Source: Peribacillus sp. FSL E2-0218 (GTDB taxonomy: Bacteria; Bacillota; Bacilli; Bacillales; DSM-1321). From it: a stretch of DNA of 64,000 bases. Within the stretch, counting starts at the first letter, position 1, and every line of letters starts with the position of its first letter. The stretch lies in contig NZ_CP150304.1 of the NCBI RefSeq assembly GCF_037992945.1, forward strand, positions 3,413,501-3,477,500, given 5' to 3'. This document shows positions 45,833 through 55,009 of the stretch, piece after piece. The translations under genes were made by a program, and so were the position numbers. The notes under the pieces are model-generated. The model saw nothing but the letters and a program-made list of their open reading frames with translations. It had not been told where the DNA came from and searched no databases.

Positions 45833-45842
45833 TTGAATCCTT

Positions 45843-46949
45843 TTATTCAATTAGATTCATCTCCTCGCATTTTTTTACATAAAGTTCTTCATATTGTTTT
45901 TCTGCAACCCTAATATCGAATTCTCTAGATAAGAGAAAACTCTTTTCGCTCATAGAATTTCTTAAATTAATATCATCAATAAGGCTGACAACAGCTTTAT
46001 AAAATAAATCTTTATTTTCCCTTGGAACTAAAATAGCATTCGAATTATGCTTAGCGACATCAGGAATCCCACCAACTTCTGTAGCAATAATTGGTAAACC
46101 TGAAGCCATTGCTTCTAAAATGGTTAAAGGTAATCCTTCCCAATTCGATGACATTAAGAAGATATCACTTTCCGCTAATAGATTGGGTATGTCCTCTCTT
46201 ATCCCTAAAAACTCTACTCGGTCAACTATACCCATAAGTATTACTTTATCTTCAATTTGTTTTCTTAATTCTCCATCCCCGACTAGTCTCAGTCTCACAT
46301 TAGATTTTTCTGTAGCTACACGACTGAATACATTAATTAAAAAGTCGTGATTCTTTTGAGGAGAAAACCTGCCAATATGTATTAAATTGATACTATCCCT
46401 ATCTTTCTTTATACCTTTAAAGCTATATTTTTGAATATCAATTCCGTTATTGATTAAAGGAATGTCACTGTTTATCTTATATAGTTCGGTAATTGATTTC
46501 CTTACAGATTTTGAAATAGCAACAGGAATATAACTAAAAAATCTGTAAGCTATATTCTGGATTTTTATTCCTATTTGATCTAACTCTTTTTCGGCAACAT
46601 TGTGAACAGTATGAATTCTGATGGGTACACACTGTAAGACACTAGGAATAAGGGTGTATCTGACCACGTACCTATGTGTATGTATAACATTCGGCTTGTA
46701 TTTTTTAAATAATTTAAAAATCTTATAAATCATGGAAATATCAACTCCAGGTTTTTTCCCTAAATAGAATACCTCCACTCCAATTTTTTCTAATTGTTTT
46801 TCATAAATTGTATCCGACTTATTATATAAACTTAAAACTGCCATTGTGAATTTACTTTTATCATAGTTTGATAATAAATCTAGTACTAATTTTTCAGCTC
46901 CACCAGTTCCAAAATCCGGAATTATGTGTAGAATTTTAATTTTTTTCAT
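45843..46949 (-). CDS. Glycosyltransferase family 4 protein
   Basis: A 368-residue GT-B enzyme. N-terminus ILHIIPDFGTGGAEKLVLDL, middle THRYVVRYTLIPSVLQ near 92, donor site IGRFSPQKNHDFLINVFSR near 192 and SNWEGLPLTILEAMASGLPI near 272. Its end overlaps the possible TTG start of the C5-epimerase-like gene. Part of the EPS assembly set. Confidence 0.92.
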   Translation of the reverse strand: MKKIKILHIIPDFGTGGAEKLVLDLLSNYDKSKFTMAVLSLYNKSDTIYEKQLEKIGVEVFYLGKKPGVDISMIYKIFKLFKKYKPNVIHTHRYVVRYTLIPSVLQCVPIRIHTVHNVAEKELDQIGIKIQNIAYRFFSYIPVAISKSVRKSITELYKINSDIPLINNGIDIQKYSFKGIKKDRDSINLIHIGRFSPQKNHDFLINVFSRVATEKSNVRLRLVGDGELRKQIEDKVILMGIVDRVEFLGIREDIPNLLAESDIFLMSSNWEGLPLTILEAMASGLPIIATEVGGIPDVAKHNSNAILVPRENKDLFYKAVVSLIDDINLRNSMSEKSFLLSREFDIRVAEKQYEELYVKKCEEMNLIE

Positions 46950-47003
46950 TATTTACACCTTCTACTATCGTTTTCAGCTTTTCAAAAAATGTTGTTAATA
47001 ATA

Positions 47004-48209
47004 TTAATTTCCATTAACAACCTTTTGTATATATTCATATTTTTCTTTTAAGTTTTTTTCTAAAATATAGTTCTTTTGAAAAACTTTTGAGGAACTGATT
47101 GATAAATTTTCGACCTTTTTCCTATCAAAATTTAAAAATTTGTTTATACTTTCACATATCGAAACTGCATTAACATCATCACATATTATGGCATTATAGT
47201 TATTTATTGCAATCTCTCTTACACTCCCTACATTTGTTGCTATTATTGGCATTGATGCTGCACAAGCTTCCATTAATGCTACAGGTAAACCTTCACTCCT
47301 ACTTGGAAGTATATAACAATTAGATTGACTTAATTCTAGGGCTAGTGTCTTTCTATTTATCCATTTGTTTAAATTTATATATTTTTCCAAATTATTTCTT
47401 TCGATAAAATCTTTATAATCATTATATTTGCTTCCATCTCCATATATATTAAACTCTATATTAAATTTGATTTTTTTTGTTTTAACTAAAAGATTTATAG
47501 CTTCTAATAAGATATCAATTCCTTTTACAGATTCATATCTGGCAACTGTTAAAAACTTCAATTTTTTATTATCCTTTTGAACCTTTTTATGTTCTAATAT
47601 TTCATTATAAAATTCTTGACTTACACCTAATCTAAAAACTTTTACTTTTTCTTTAGAAATTCTGTATTTATTACATATGAAATTGCAATTATTATCAGCA
47701 ACTGTAATAATTTTTTTTGAGCTATCTAAAATATCTTTTATTTTTCCTGGAGGATAAATATATATGTCAGATCCATGTCCTTGACATATATATTCATTTT
47801 CTATTAACTTATTCAAATAGAAAGCAATAAGAGAAGATCTTGTTAACCAATAACTGAACAATAGATCATCAGTTTTTATATCTACCTTCCTCAATATACT
47901 GAGCGCCATTAAATATGAATATATATTCTTACTGAATTCCATTAATCTTATACTTTTAATATGTTTAAATTGTCTAAAATGGACTGCAATACTTTTGATT
48001 TTTGTAGGGAAAAATAACTCTTTAATCCCCTCTTTTAACTCTAAATAAATAATATTATTTTTATCGTTTTTATTTTTATATCCGGAAAAACTTATGATTC
48101 TAAAATTTTTATATTTATCCAGTACGGATTCAAACTCATATGTACTAAACATAACTTTTTTTTCGGGATAGGAATTGGTTATAATGTATACTAATGGCTC
48201 TTTATTCAT
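47004..48209 (-). CDS. Glycosyltransferase (GT4-like)
   Basis: A 401-residue protein with a less conserved N-terminal half and a clear GT4 C-terminal half: TVARYESVKGIDILLEAINL near 222 and LPSRSEGLPVALMEACAASM near 303, then IIATNVGSVREI. The N-terminal domain contains the CQGHGSDIYIYP motif near 142. Acts in EPS assembly; AT-rich codon use as in its neighbours. Confidence 0.88.
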   Translation of the reverse strand: MNKEPLVYIITNSYPEKKVMFSTYEFESVLDKYKNFRIISFSGYKNKNDKNNIIYLELKEGIKELFFPTKIKSIAVHFRQFKHIKSIRLMEFSKNIYSYLMALSILRKVDIKTDDLLFSYWLTRSSLIAFYLNKLIENEYICQGHGSDIYIYPPGKIKDILDSSKKIITVADNNCNFICNKYRISKEKVKVFRLGVSQEFYNEILEHKKVQKDNKKLKFLTVARYESVKGIDILLEAINLLVKTKKIKFNIEFNIYGDGSKYNDYKDFIERNNLEKYINLNKWINRKTLALELSQSNCYILPSRSEGLPVALMEACAASMPIIATNVGSVREIAINNYNAIICDDVNAVSICESINKFLNFDRKKVENLSISSSKVFQKNYILEKNLKEKYEYIQKVVNGN

Positions 48210-48264
48210 ATTTACCCTTCTTTAATAAAATCTATTTTAGTCTTACCTCTACCATTTATTATTG

Positions 48265-49206
48265 TTATTGTTGTAGGCTTGTTTTCTTTTCAAGTTTATT
48301 TTTTTTGAACCTTTTTAACTTAAAAATGTGATTTATCGGTTCTAGTATAAAATCTTTTGGTGATGCAAACAATGCTAATATTAAATGTTTTATCAAAACA
48401 GAATATTTTTTACTCCTTTTTCCTACAACCATCATTACTGCATGATGTCTAAACCTAACATAATTTCTTTGGCTCAGACTAAGAAGATTAAAATACCTTT
48501 TCTTAAAGGTATATAGTTCTTTCTCGCCTTCAATTTTATTGTGGCCAACAGAAATCCGTTCACCGTCATGCAAATATTGAATTATATTGGCATGTGGAGT
48601 ATAACCAATTTTCATACCACTCTCAATTGACTTAATCATTAACATGAATTCCTGTCCAATTTTCGCATCATCAAAACCACCGATATCTAACAATGATTCT
48701 TTTTTATACATATATGTTGAAGTAGGAGTTAAATGATGTAGTAAATGTTGTTTTAGTAGGTCATCATTTAAAATACTTTTTACATATTTATGTTCCCTGA
48801 AATCTACAAGCTTATCTTCTGCATTGTGAATACGTACATTTGTGAAGGACATATCTAATTTAATATTTATCATAAACTCAATTTGAGTGTTAATCTTTTC
48901 TGGAAGATATATATCGTCATCATCAAGGAAAGTTATATATTCACCCGTAGCTTTCTTTATACCTTGATTTCTAGCAAGGGCTCCTCCCAGATTCTTAGTA
49001 TTTTTAATATATAACACTTTGTTATTATTTTTATATTTATACATTTTCTCCTGGGTTTCTAACCTAAAAACAGAATCAGGAGCATTATCGTCCACAACGA
49101 TTATTTCTATATTGGGATAAGTCTGTTTTAAAACAGAATCAATGGCTCTTGGGAGGAAGTTACTTCTTTTAAACGTTGGTATTATTACGCTCACTTTTTT
49201 ATCCAT
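48265..49206 (-). CDS. Glycosyltransferase family 2 protein
   Basis: A 313-residue GT-A enzyme: VSVIIPTFKRSNFLPRAIDS at the start, IIVVDDNAPDS near 36, NLGGALARNQGIKKATGEYI near 70 and the DxD region FLDDDDIYLPEKI near 92. The ATG at 49206 follows GGTGAG; a Met nine codons upstream has no ribosome binding site. Probably adds the second or third sugar of the repeat unit. Confidence 0.9.
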   Translation of the reverse strand: MDKKVSVIIPTFKRSNFLPRAIDSVLKQTYPNIEIIVVDDNAPDSVFRLETQEKMYKYKNNNKVLYIKNTKNLGGALARNQGIKKATGEYITFLDDDDIYLPEKINTQIEFMINIKLDMSFTNVRIHNAEDKLVDFREHKYVKSILNDDLLKQHLLHHLTPTSTYMYKKESLLDIGGFDDAKIGQEFMLMIKSIESGMKIGYTPHANIIQYLHDGERISVGHNKIEGEKELYTFKKRYFNLLSLSQRNYVRFRHHAVMMVVGKRSKKYSVLIKHLILALFASPKDFILEPINHIFKLKRFKKNKLEKKTSLQQ

Positions 49207-49350
49207 AAATATTTTCTCACCTATTTTATTCAATTTGATTTTATGAAGCTGTCTCAGAGTATTAATTTTTTTTCAGAAGTTAAATTTTATACCAACGGAT
49301 TCAATACGGTTATAAAAATCCCTTTTTAATTAATATAATGAATCTAAAAA

Positions 49351-50001
49351 TTATCTAGCTCCATCTCCTGTAATTACAACTTTTACGGTTTTAAATATAA
49401 TTTTTATATCTGTTAAAATACTTAAATTTCGTATATAATATATATCCAAACTCAACTTCTCTTCAGGAGAAATGTCATATCCTCCGTTAACTTGTGCCCA
49501 TCCAGTAATCCCAGGTTTAACTATTAAGCGTTTTTCAAATCCAGAAATTTCTTCATTAAATTGTTGAGTAAACACTGGTCTTTCTGGTCGTGGACCTATT
49601 AAGCTCATTTCTCCCTTTAATACATTTATCAGCTGTGGTAATTCATCAATTCTAGTCTTTCTAATGAATGAACCTACCTTCGTAACCCTAGGATCATCTT
49701 TCAATGCCCATTGTGCTCCATTTTTTTCAGCATTTATATACATTGACCTAAGTTTAATTATGTAAAATAATTCCCCATTTAAGCCTACGCGTTCTTGGAA
49801 AAAGAAAGCAGATCCTTTGGATTCTATTATAATAGCTAGACAAAAAAATAATAATATAGGTAAAGTAATTAAAAGACCAATTAATGCTAAAACAAAATCA
49901 ATGATTTTTTTTAGTGTAAAATATAAACGACGTTTTGAAGAGGTAAATTCACTCCTAATGACAACATCTGAATAATACTGTTTTTCTTCTTTTACCTCCA
50001 T
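49351..50001 (-). CDS. Initiating undecaprenyl-phosphate sugar transferase
   Basis: A 216-residue bacterial sugar transferase (PF02397; EpsL/CpsE C-terminal type). One hydrophobic re-entrant helix (residues 34-58) is followed by QERVGLNGELFYIIKLRSM (~73), RKTRIDELPQLINVLKGEMS (~117), IGPRPERP (~138) and VKPGITGWAQVNG (~160). It transfers the first sugar phosphate to undecaprenyl phosphate and starts the repeat unit. First gene of the glycosyltransferase run. Confidence 0.93.
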   Translation of the reverse strand: MEVKEEKQYYSDVVIRSEFTSSKRRLYFTLKKIIDFVLALIGLLITLPILLFFCLAIIIESKGSAFFFQERVGLNGELFYIIKLRSMYINAEKNGAQWALKDDPRVTKVGSFIRKTRIDELPQLINVLKGEMSLIGPRPERPVFTQQFNEEISGFEKRLIVKPGITGWAQVNGGYDISPEEKLSLDIYYIRNLSILTDIKIIFKTVKVVITGDGAR

Positions 50002-50059
50002 AAAAACCTACTCCTTTTATCTAAGTATTTCTTATTTTTGTTATATTGACTATTTCCAC

Positions 50060-50340
50060 CAGATATTTTATAGATAGTCCTAGGTCATTTTGATTACTTG
50101 GATCGACAATTCCGTAACGGTGCGTTTCTTCTTTAGGAACTGTCTGTACACTGATGACAAATTTAAATGATACTCAATAGTCCACTTGCCTTTTCCTGTA
50201 ACAATATTAATGTCTTCGATTCCAGATGATACAACCTCTTCAATAATGTATTGAATCGTCGACTATTGGAAGCGTTTCTTTTGGCGTGGCTTTAGTAGCC
50301 GGTAAGAACTTGGTTCCTAACCCTGCTACTGGTTACAACT
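50060..50340 (-). pseudogene. Fragment of galU (UTP-glucose-1-phosphate uridylyltransferase)
   Basis: On the minus strand, broken frames still read STIQYIIEEVVSSGIEDINI, then VTGKGKWTIEYHLN, and further on THRYGIVDPSNQ. These match the GalU motifs PTIQYIIEEA and IVTGKGKRAIEDHFD. The N- and C-terminal parts and the start are gone. It lies between ywqE-like and the initiating transferase, where a functional galU would have been sensible for UDP-glucose supply. Confidence 0.8.
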
Positions 50341-50445
50341 CTTTCTACTCTTTTATTCAGAAAAAATATATATTTAGTTAGTTTTACATAAACAAAAATT
50401 AAATTATAATATAATAATGAAAGCGCTCCCTAAATAACTATCATT

Positions 50446-51216
50446 CTAAAAAATACCTAAAATTTTCTTTTTGAAAGTCAGTGGTTTTTCAACAGCTGGA
50501 CTTAGTCCCTTCATGAGCAGTTGAGCGTTTTCTTTAAAATAAAAGGTCCGTTCGGTTCCATGCATTTTTGAGATGGTTTCGTATGCCTCTTGTAATGTGA
50601 AGCCCCTTGAGCCTATATTATGGGCATCGGTTGCGATAAAATGAGCCAGATTATGTTCAATGATTTTCTTAGAAAACGATTGAATGCTCTTCCCGAAGTT
50701 CCCGATCATGCTTCCAGAGGTGATTTGCGTTAAGGCGCCCTCTTGAACCAATTCAAATAATAATTTAGGATTTTCAATCAATTCCTTATTTCGTTCCGGG
50801 TGTACGATGATCGGGGTTATCCCTTTCAGCAGCAGCTCATAAATCACATCTTGTGTGTATGTAGGAACACGTCCCGACGGAAGCTCCAGCAGCATATGCC
50901 TTCCCTTGTCGTCCAGTGTCAGGATTTCTTCCTTTTCAAATGAATTGAACAGATCTCGGTGTATTCTTACTTCCTGTCCGAGATGAATCGAAAGGGGAAT
51001 ATTAGCCTGTTGTAAACTCTCATTTAATTTCACGACTCTAGCGATGATGGCACTCTTCACATTCACATATTTCTCATTTAAATGGTGCGGTGTGGCATAC
51101 AAATCGGTGATTCCTGATTCCACCGCTATCTTTGCCATGCTCATGCTTGCCTCCACGTCTGTGGATCCATCATCAACGCCTGGGAGAATGTGACAATGTA
51201 TATCAATCAACTGCAA
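50446..51216 (-). CDS. ywqE: Tyrosine-protein phosphatase of the PHP family (YwqE/CpsB type)
   Basis: A 256-residue metal-dependent phosphatase. MQLIDIHCHILPGVDDGSTD carries the first metal ligands, then YATPHHLNEKY near 41, IHLGQEVRI near 78, LLELPSGRVP near 108, IVHPERNKEL near 136 and IATDAHN near 194. It dephosphorylates the BY-kinase encoded just upstream. Part of the modulator-kinase-phosphatase set that controls EPS export and chain length. Confidence 0.94.
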   Translation of the reverse strand: MQLIDIHCHILPGVDDGSTDVEASMSMAKIAVESGITDLYATPHHLNEKYVNVKSAIIARVVKLNESLQQANIPLSIHLGQEVRIHRDLFNSFEKEEILTLDDKGRHMLLELPSGRVPTYTQDVIYELLLKGITPIIVHPERNKELIENPKLLFELVQEGALTQITSGSMIGNFGKSIQSFSKKIIEHNLAHFIATDAHNIGSRGFTLQEAYETISKMHGTERTFYFKENAQLLMKGLSPAVEKPLTFKKKILGIF

Positions 51217-51345
51217 ACACTTCCTTTATAACGAACAGGTCTATATACCTAGTTTGTGAAAATAGTAATTATTACCCTGATTAATAGTAGCATAGATACC
51301 GGCTATTAAACAGGGTGTTAATTTGTCGAATTTTGGCTTAATTAA

Positions 51346-52023
51346 TCAAGATTGATAGTAATAATAATTGCTGTTATCTGTTTCCACGCCATTCAAGACG
51401 ACACCAAGCACGGTTGTATTAGCTTTCGTTAAAAGCTCCTTCGCCTTCACGGCACTTTGTTTGTTCGTCTTCCCGCTTGAGACGACCATGATGACGCCAT
51501 CACATTTATTGGCGACAATTTGCGAATCAGGTACGACCAGAACCGGCGGTGTATCAAAAATGATATAATCATACATTTCTTTCAGTTCATGAATGGTTGA
51601 TTCTATCGCTCTGGAATTCAATAATTCCGAAGGGTTTGGGGGAATGGGTCCGCTTGTCAATATTTCTAGATTAGGCACATCCGTCTTCATGACCGCTTTT
51701 TCGATGCTCATTTTCTTCGTTAATACACTTGTAAGTCCCTGTATGTTACTAAGACTGAACGCATAATGGACGGACGGTTTTCTTAAGTCGGCATCCACAA
51801 GCAGGACTTTTTTCTCCTCTTGAGCAAGCACAATCGCGAGGTTCGCGGATGTCGTGGATTTCCCATCATTAGGCTCAGCTGAGGTTACCACAATGGTTTG
51901 GATGTCTTCATCCACGGAGGCAAATTGAATATTCGTTCGAATTAATCGATATTGCTCAGTGATCGGTGATTTCGGATTATTTTGTGCAATCAAGTTCACC
52001 TGTTTTTTATCTTTACTTCTCAA
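51346..52023 (-). CDS. ywqD: Tyrosine kinase (BY-kinase, YwqD/CapB type)
   Basis: A 225-residue cytoplasmic BY-kinase. Walker A VTSAEPNDGKSTTSANLAIV near 47, Walker A' VLLVDADLRKP near 75, Walker B IIFDTPPV near 155 and a C-terminal Tyr cluster NYYYYQS that is autophosphorylated. It works with the membrane modulator encoded directly upstream. Normal length. Confidence 0.95.
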   Translation of the reverse strand: MRSKDKKQVNLIAQNNPKSPITEQYRLIRTNIQFASVDEDIQTIVVTSAEPNDGKSTTSANLAIVLAQEEKKVLLVDADLRKPSVHYAFSLSNIQGLTSVLTKKMSIEKAVMKTDVPNLEILTSGPIPPNPSELLNSRAIESTIHELKEMYDYIIFDTPPVLVVPDSQIVANKCDGVIMVVSSGKTNKQSAVKAKELLTKANTTVLGVVLNGVETDNSNYYYYQS

Positions 52024-52047
52024 AAATGCCGCTTCCTTTCATCCAGC

Positions 52048-52737
52048 TTAGCCTTTATTATGTACGTTTGAAATCTTCTGAATCGAGCCAAGTAGAGGCA
52101 ATTCTAGGAGTGTCTCGATATCCTTTTCATCCTTGATCGTATTGTCCATATACTCCAATAAGAAGGCCAAGCCAACACCAGCCATCAAGCCGACCACCAA
52201 GGCAATAGCAATATTCAACACAGGATTAGGTTTGACAGGCGAAGGATTATCGCTGATTTCAGCCTTCGCAAGTACGCTAACATTGTCAACATTCATGATG
52301 TCCTTAATTTCCTTTTGAAAAGTTTCAGAAACCGTATTGGCAATCTCAACTGCTTGCGATGGATTGCCATCCTGAACCGTTAACGAAAACACTTGCGAAT
52401 TTTCTTGGCTGTTGATGGTGATTTTTTCACTAAGTTGCTCTACGCTTTGGTCCAGCTCAAGGTCATCAATGACCTTCTCCAATATCGCAGGGCTTTTTAT
52501 GATCACACTATATGTATTGATCATGTCGATATTGGATCGTATTTGATTCGAGTCCAATTGATTCTCGGATTGCTTCTGATTAACGAGAATCTGTGTCGAA
52601 GACTGGTAGACGGGTGTTAATAAGAAATAAGATATTGCTCCACTAATTAACGCCGCAATTAATGTCAGCAGCATGATTAGCTTCCAACGCTTCTTTAATG
52701 TCTTGAAAATATCTGCAATACTAATCGTTTCTTCCAT
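52048..52737 (-). CDS. ywqC: Wzz-like chain-length modulator (YwqC/CapA type)
   Basis: A 229-residue protein with two transmembrane helices (residues 19-38 and 172-192) around an outside domain, the Wzz layout. LTPVYQSSTQILV near 41 and NPSPVKPNPVLNIAIALVVG near 161 are typical; the C-terminal tail (EYMDNTIKDEKDIETLL) contacts and activates the kinase. ATG at 52737 follows TAGGAGGATG. First gene of the EPS operon. Confidence 0.94.
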   Translation of the reverse strand: MEETISIADIFKTLKKRWKLIMLLTLIAALISGAISYFLLTPVYQSSTQILVNQKQSENQLDSNQIRSNIDMINTYSVIIKSPAILEKVIDDLELDQSVEQLSEKITINSQENSQVFSLTVQDGNPSQAVEIANTVSETFQKEIKDIMNVDNVSVLAKAEISDNPSPVKPNPVLNIAIALVVGLMAGVGLAFLLEYMDNTIKDEKDIETLLELPLLGSIQKISNVHNKG

Positions 52738-53183
52738 TTCATCCTCCTAATATGTTAAAAATGACCTATTGCATTATAACACATAATATTACCTATTTTT
52801 ATGTATTATCAAGGAAATTTTCATGAATCTTACAATGAATGAATACTTTTCTAGCGCTTAGATGATTCTAACCTAAAAATATCCTCAATTCAAAGGAATT
52901 TTTTTCTAATTACGCCCTTACAAAGCCATAACAGCTGTAAAACCCGCATGGTAAAAGGGTTTCTATTTATATAAATTATACCTATTTACCCAATACTTGC
53001 TGTGCTTCTTCACCGACATTGGATGAATCCACCTAAAACTAAATGCCCATGAAACGAAGAAAAAGCATTTATCGACTAAATTGCGTCAAGTTTTTAGGGC
53101 CTAGTTATCATTATTAATGGAGACAAACTGTGTAAACTGAAAGTAATAGTTTATATTCATAGAAATGGTTAGGTGTGGTCAAT
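52738..53183. promoter_or_regulatory. Divergent promoter region between the EPS operon and sinR
   Basis: On the minus strand TATAAT (52773-52778) lies ~40 nt before the ywqC start, with only a weak -35. A TTTTACAGCTGTTATGG part near 52930 is palindrome-like. No exact SinR box (GTTCTYT) is present; degenerate ones (GATTCTA near 52865, GTTTCTA near 52960) exist. As sinR and the EPS operon diverge from here, it is the expected site of SinR control. Confidence 0.5.
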
Positions 53184-53483
53184 ATGATAGGTTACCGAGT
53201 CAAGTCGCTTAGGGAAGAAAGGAAAATGTCAATTAGTGAACTCTCCACAAAATCGGGCGTTGCCAAATCCTATATAAGCTCTCTGGAAAGAAACCTTCAA
53301 ACAAACCCCACTATTTTAGTTTTGGAAAAAATAGCAAAAATTCTAGGCATTAAGGTTGATGCTTTACTGTATGAACAAGGAGACAAAAATATGGATGAAG
53401 AGTGGATGCAAATCATGCAGGAAATTATGGGTTGTGGAATATCGAAAGAGGAAATGCGCGAATTTATACAGGATCGCAAATGA
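53184..53483 (+). CDS. sinR: SinR-like transcription regulator
   Basis: A 99-residue protein with the SinR layout: N-terminal HTH of the XRE type (GYRVKSLREERKMSISELS, then KSGVAKSYISSLERNLQTNP, nearly as in B. subtilis SinR) and a C-terminal Sin dimerisation helix pair (DEEWMQIMQEIMGCGISKEE, then MREFIQD). SinR represses matrix genes until SinI binds it. ATG at 53184 is the conserved MIGxR start; a GTG/ATG further up lacks support. It faces away from the EPS operon, so it may repress both. The SinI-like peptide of this window is at 20665-20811. Confidence 0.92.
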   Translation: MIGYRVKSLREERKMSISELSTKSGVAKSYISSLERNLQTNPTILVLEKIAKILGIKVDALLYEQGDKNMDEEWMQIMQEIMGCGISKEEMREFIQDRK

Positions 53484-53528
53484 TTGGTTTATGCATTCTT
53501 GGTATCACTTTCTTTTGTAAGCTCAGTG

Positions 53529-53568
53529 AAAAGGGGGGAAGTAGCTTAAGCCACTTTCCCCCCTTTTA
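53529..53568 (+). terminator. Bidirectional terminator of sinR and the SGNH gene
   Basis: AAAAGGGGGGAAGT (53529-53542) pairs with ACTTTCCCCCCTTTT (53553-53567), a 14-bp stem with a T-rich end in both directions. Confidence 0.9.
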
Positions 53569-53570
53569 CA

Positions 53571-54419
53571 CTACATGTCCTGTTTTTGCTTAAAATAGTC
53601 CTGCAACACCTCGAACCATATCTGATGCCCTCTGTCATTCGGATGGATGTTATCATTGGTTAACATATCAGCCAATCTCAGATTCTGTTCCTCTAGCTTC
53701 TTTTCCATACCTGTCTTGCTATTCAAATACGTCCATCGATTCTTTTCGATGACATTCTCGGAAGCCTTCATATAATCCAGATAACTCAACCCTAAGCTAT
53801 TTTTCATTTCACTACTTGCGACCGGGTTCGGGGAAAGCATTAAAATCTTTGCATTTGGCAGTTCTTTTTGCCATTTTGCCATGATGTTTTCCAGATCTTT
53901 TTCCGTCTGTTGCAGGCTAATTGATTGATAATGATTGTTAATCAGCGAGGTTTCAAAAATAACCAAATCAGGATCATCTTTTATGACCTCTTCGATTTTC
54001 TTTCCTTCCAGCAAATCCTCTGTTGAATACCCTTCATGACCATGATTCATAAAACGCAATGTTTTAGCCTCATCAAGATCGGCACGCAGACTCTTCTCCA
54101 GACGCGCTGTCCAGGTTTTGGCAGAGATACTTGCTCCAGTTCCTGCAGTCCCGTTACTGCCCACTAAGGAGACAATGAGCTTATCTTGCGTAAGCGACCG
54201 ATACCGTAAATAATCCAATAACGGCTGCTGTTGATTATTTTCCGGTTTTAAACTCTGTATCAAAGCTTCTCTTTCTTCTTTTTCCTTTTGTTTAAGTTTT
54301 GCTTCCGCTTCTCTAGCCTCCACCCCTGCTGCCTGGCTTTTGTTTTTCCAATGCATTTGACCAAAAGCCAGTACGGCTAAGCAAATGATCGCGATAATGA
54401 TTAACCCATACTTCCTCAT
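53571..54419 (-). CDS. SGNH/GDSL-type hydrolase
   Basis: A 282-residue exported hydrolase with an N-terminal signal anchor (residues 4-20, LIIIAIICLAVLAFG) and a charged coil (30-60). SGNH blocks: VSLVGSNGTAGTGAS near 83 (nucleophile Ser in block I, altered from GDS), LVIFETSLINNHYQ near 158 (block III Asn), and DNIHPNDRGHQIW near 258 (Asp and His). Members act on acyl esters, often of polysaccharides. Lying just beyond sinR and EPS, it might deacetylate EPS or wall, but that is a guess. Confidence 0.8.
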   Translation of the reverse strand: MRKYGLIIIAIICLAVLAFGQMHWKNKSQAAGVEAREAEAKLKQKEKEEREALIQSLKPENNQQQPLLDYLRYRSLTQDKLIVSLVGSNGTAGTGASISAKTWTARLEKSLRADLDEAKTLRFMNHGHEGYSTEDLLEGKKIEEVIKDDPDLVIFETSLINNHYQSISLQQTEKDLENIMAKWQKELPNAKILMLSPNPVASSEMKNSLGLSYLDYMKASENVIEKNRWTYLNSKTGMEKKLEEQNLRLADMLTNDNIHPNDRGHQIWFEVLQDYFKQKQDM

Positions 54420-54692
54420 CTTTACCTCCGTTTATGCACTAGAATTGACATGGGATACGATCCCATACTTTTCTCTTATTTTCTCTTGTTCATTATAACT
54501 TACATATAATACGTTATAAAGAATGTTTTTCCAATGAATTCTGACATCCCTCGACAAATCCCATGAATAGGAATCATTCTTTAACACTATGTAAACAATG
54601 TAATGCCTAAATGAAGTTTCCGTAATGTTATCGTATACCCGGCTTCCTTCTCGCTTTTTCGTAGTATGATAGAAAAAAAAGGAGTTTTGGAT
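54420..54692. other. Intergenic stretch
   Basis: No gene seen. It probably contains divergent promoters for the SGNH hydrolase and the small zinc protein; no strong boxes. Confidence 0.4.
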
Positions 54693-54884
54693 ATGATTAT
54701 TCTGCAGTATATTGAAAAGGTTTTTTCATTCATGCATAAGGATATTCCGGAAACTCATGTGAAATGCCATGTTTGTGCAGGTACAGGTGCCTACGATATT
54801 TATACGGATTGCCTTACCTGTAATGCAAAAGGGTTAATCAGTAAAGTGGAGTATAATAGGAGGCTTGAAGAGGGTGAAATTTAA
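54693..54884 (+). CDS. Small zinc-finger protein (DnaJ-type CxxC repeats), 63 aa
   Basis: ATG at 54693 lies 8 nt behind AAAGGAG. The 63-residue product has a helical start (IILQYIEKVFSFMHKDIP) and two DnaJ-like knuckles CHVCAGTGAYD and CLTCNAKGLI (one zinc site). Similar small proteins are annotated as DnaJ-zinc-finger-like in Bacillus; they lack the J domain. Function unknown. Confidence 0.7.
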   Translation: MIILQYIEKVFSFMHKDIPETHVKCHVCAGTGAYDIYTDCLTCNAKGLISKVEYNRRLEEGEI

Positions 54885-55009
54885 ACGATTTCGTGAGGTC
54901 GATATATGTTATCAAAGAAGCAGTATTGGCTATTGCTTCTTTTTTTGTTGCCTAAAGTACCGTTTGTCTCCCGGCTTAAAAGGGTATTTTATTACCAGAG
55001 GTGATGGAT

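Noticed and set aside
52738..53183. Clear SinR operators (GTTCTYT)
   Set aside because: No exact match on either strand; only degenerate boxes, so I do not annotate sites.
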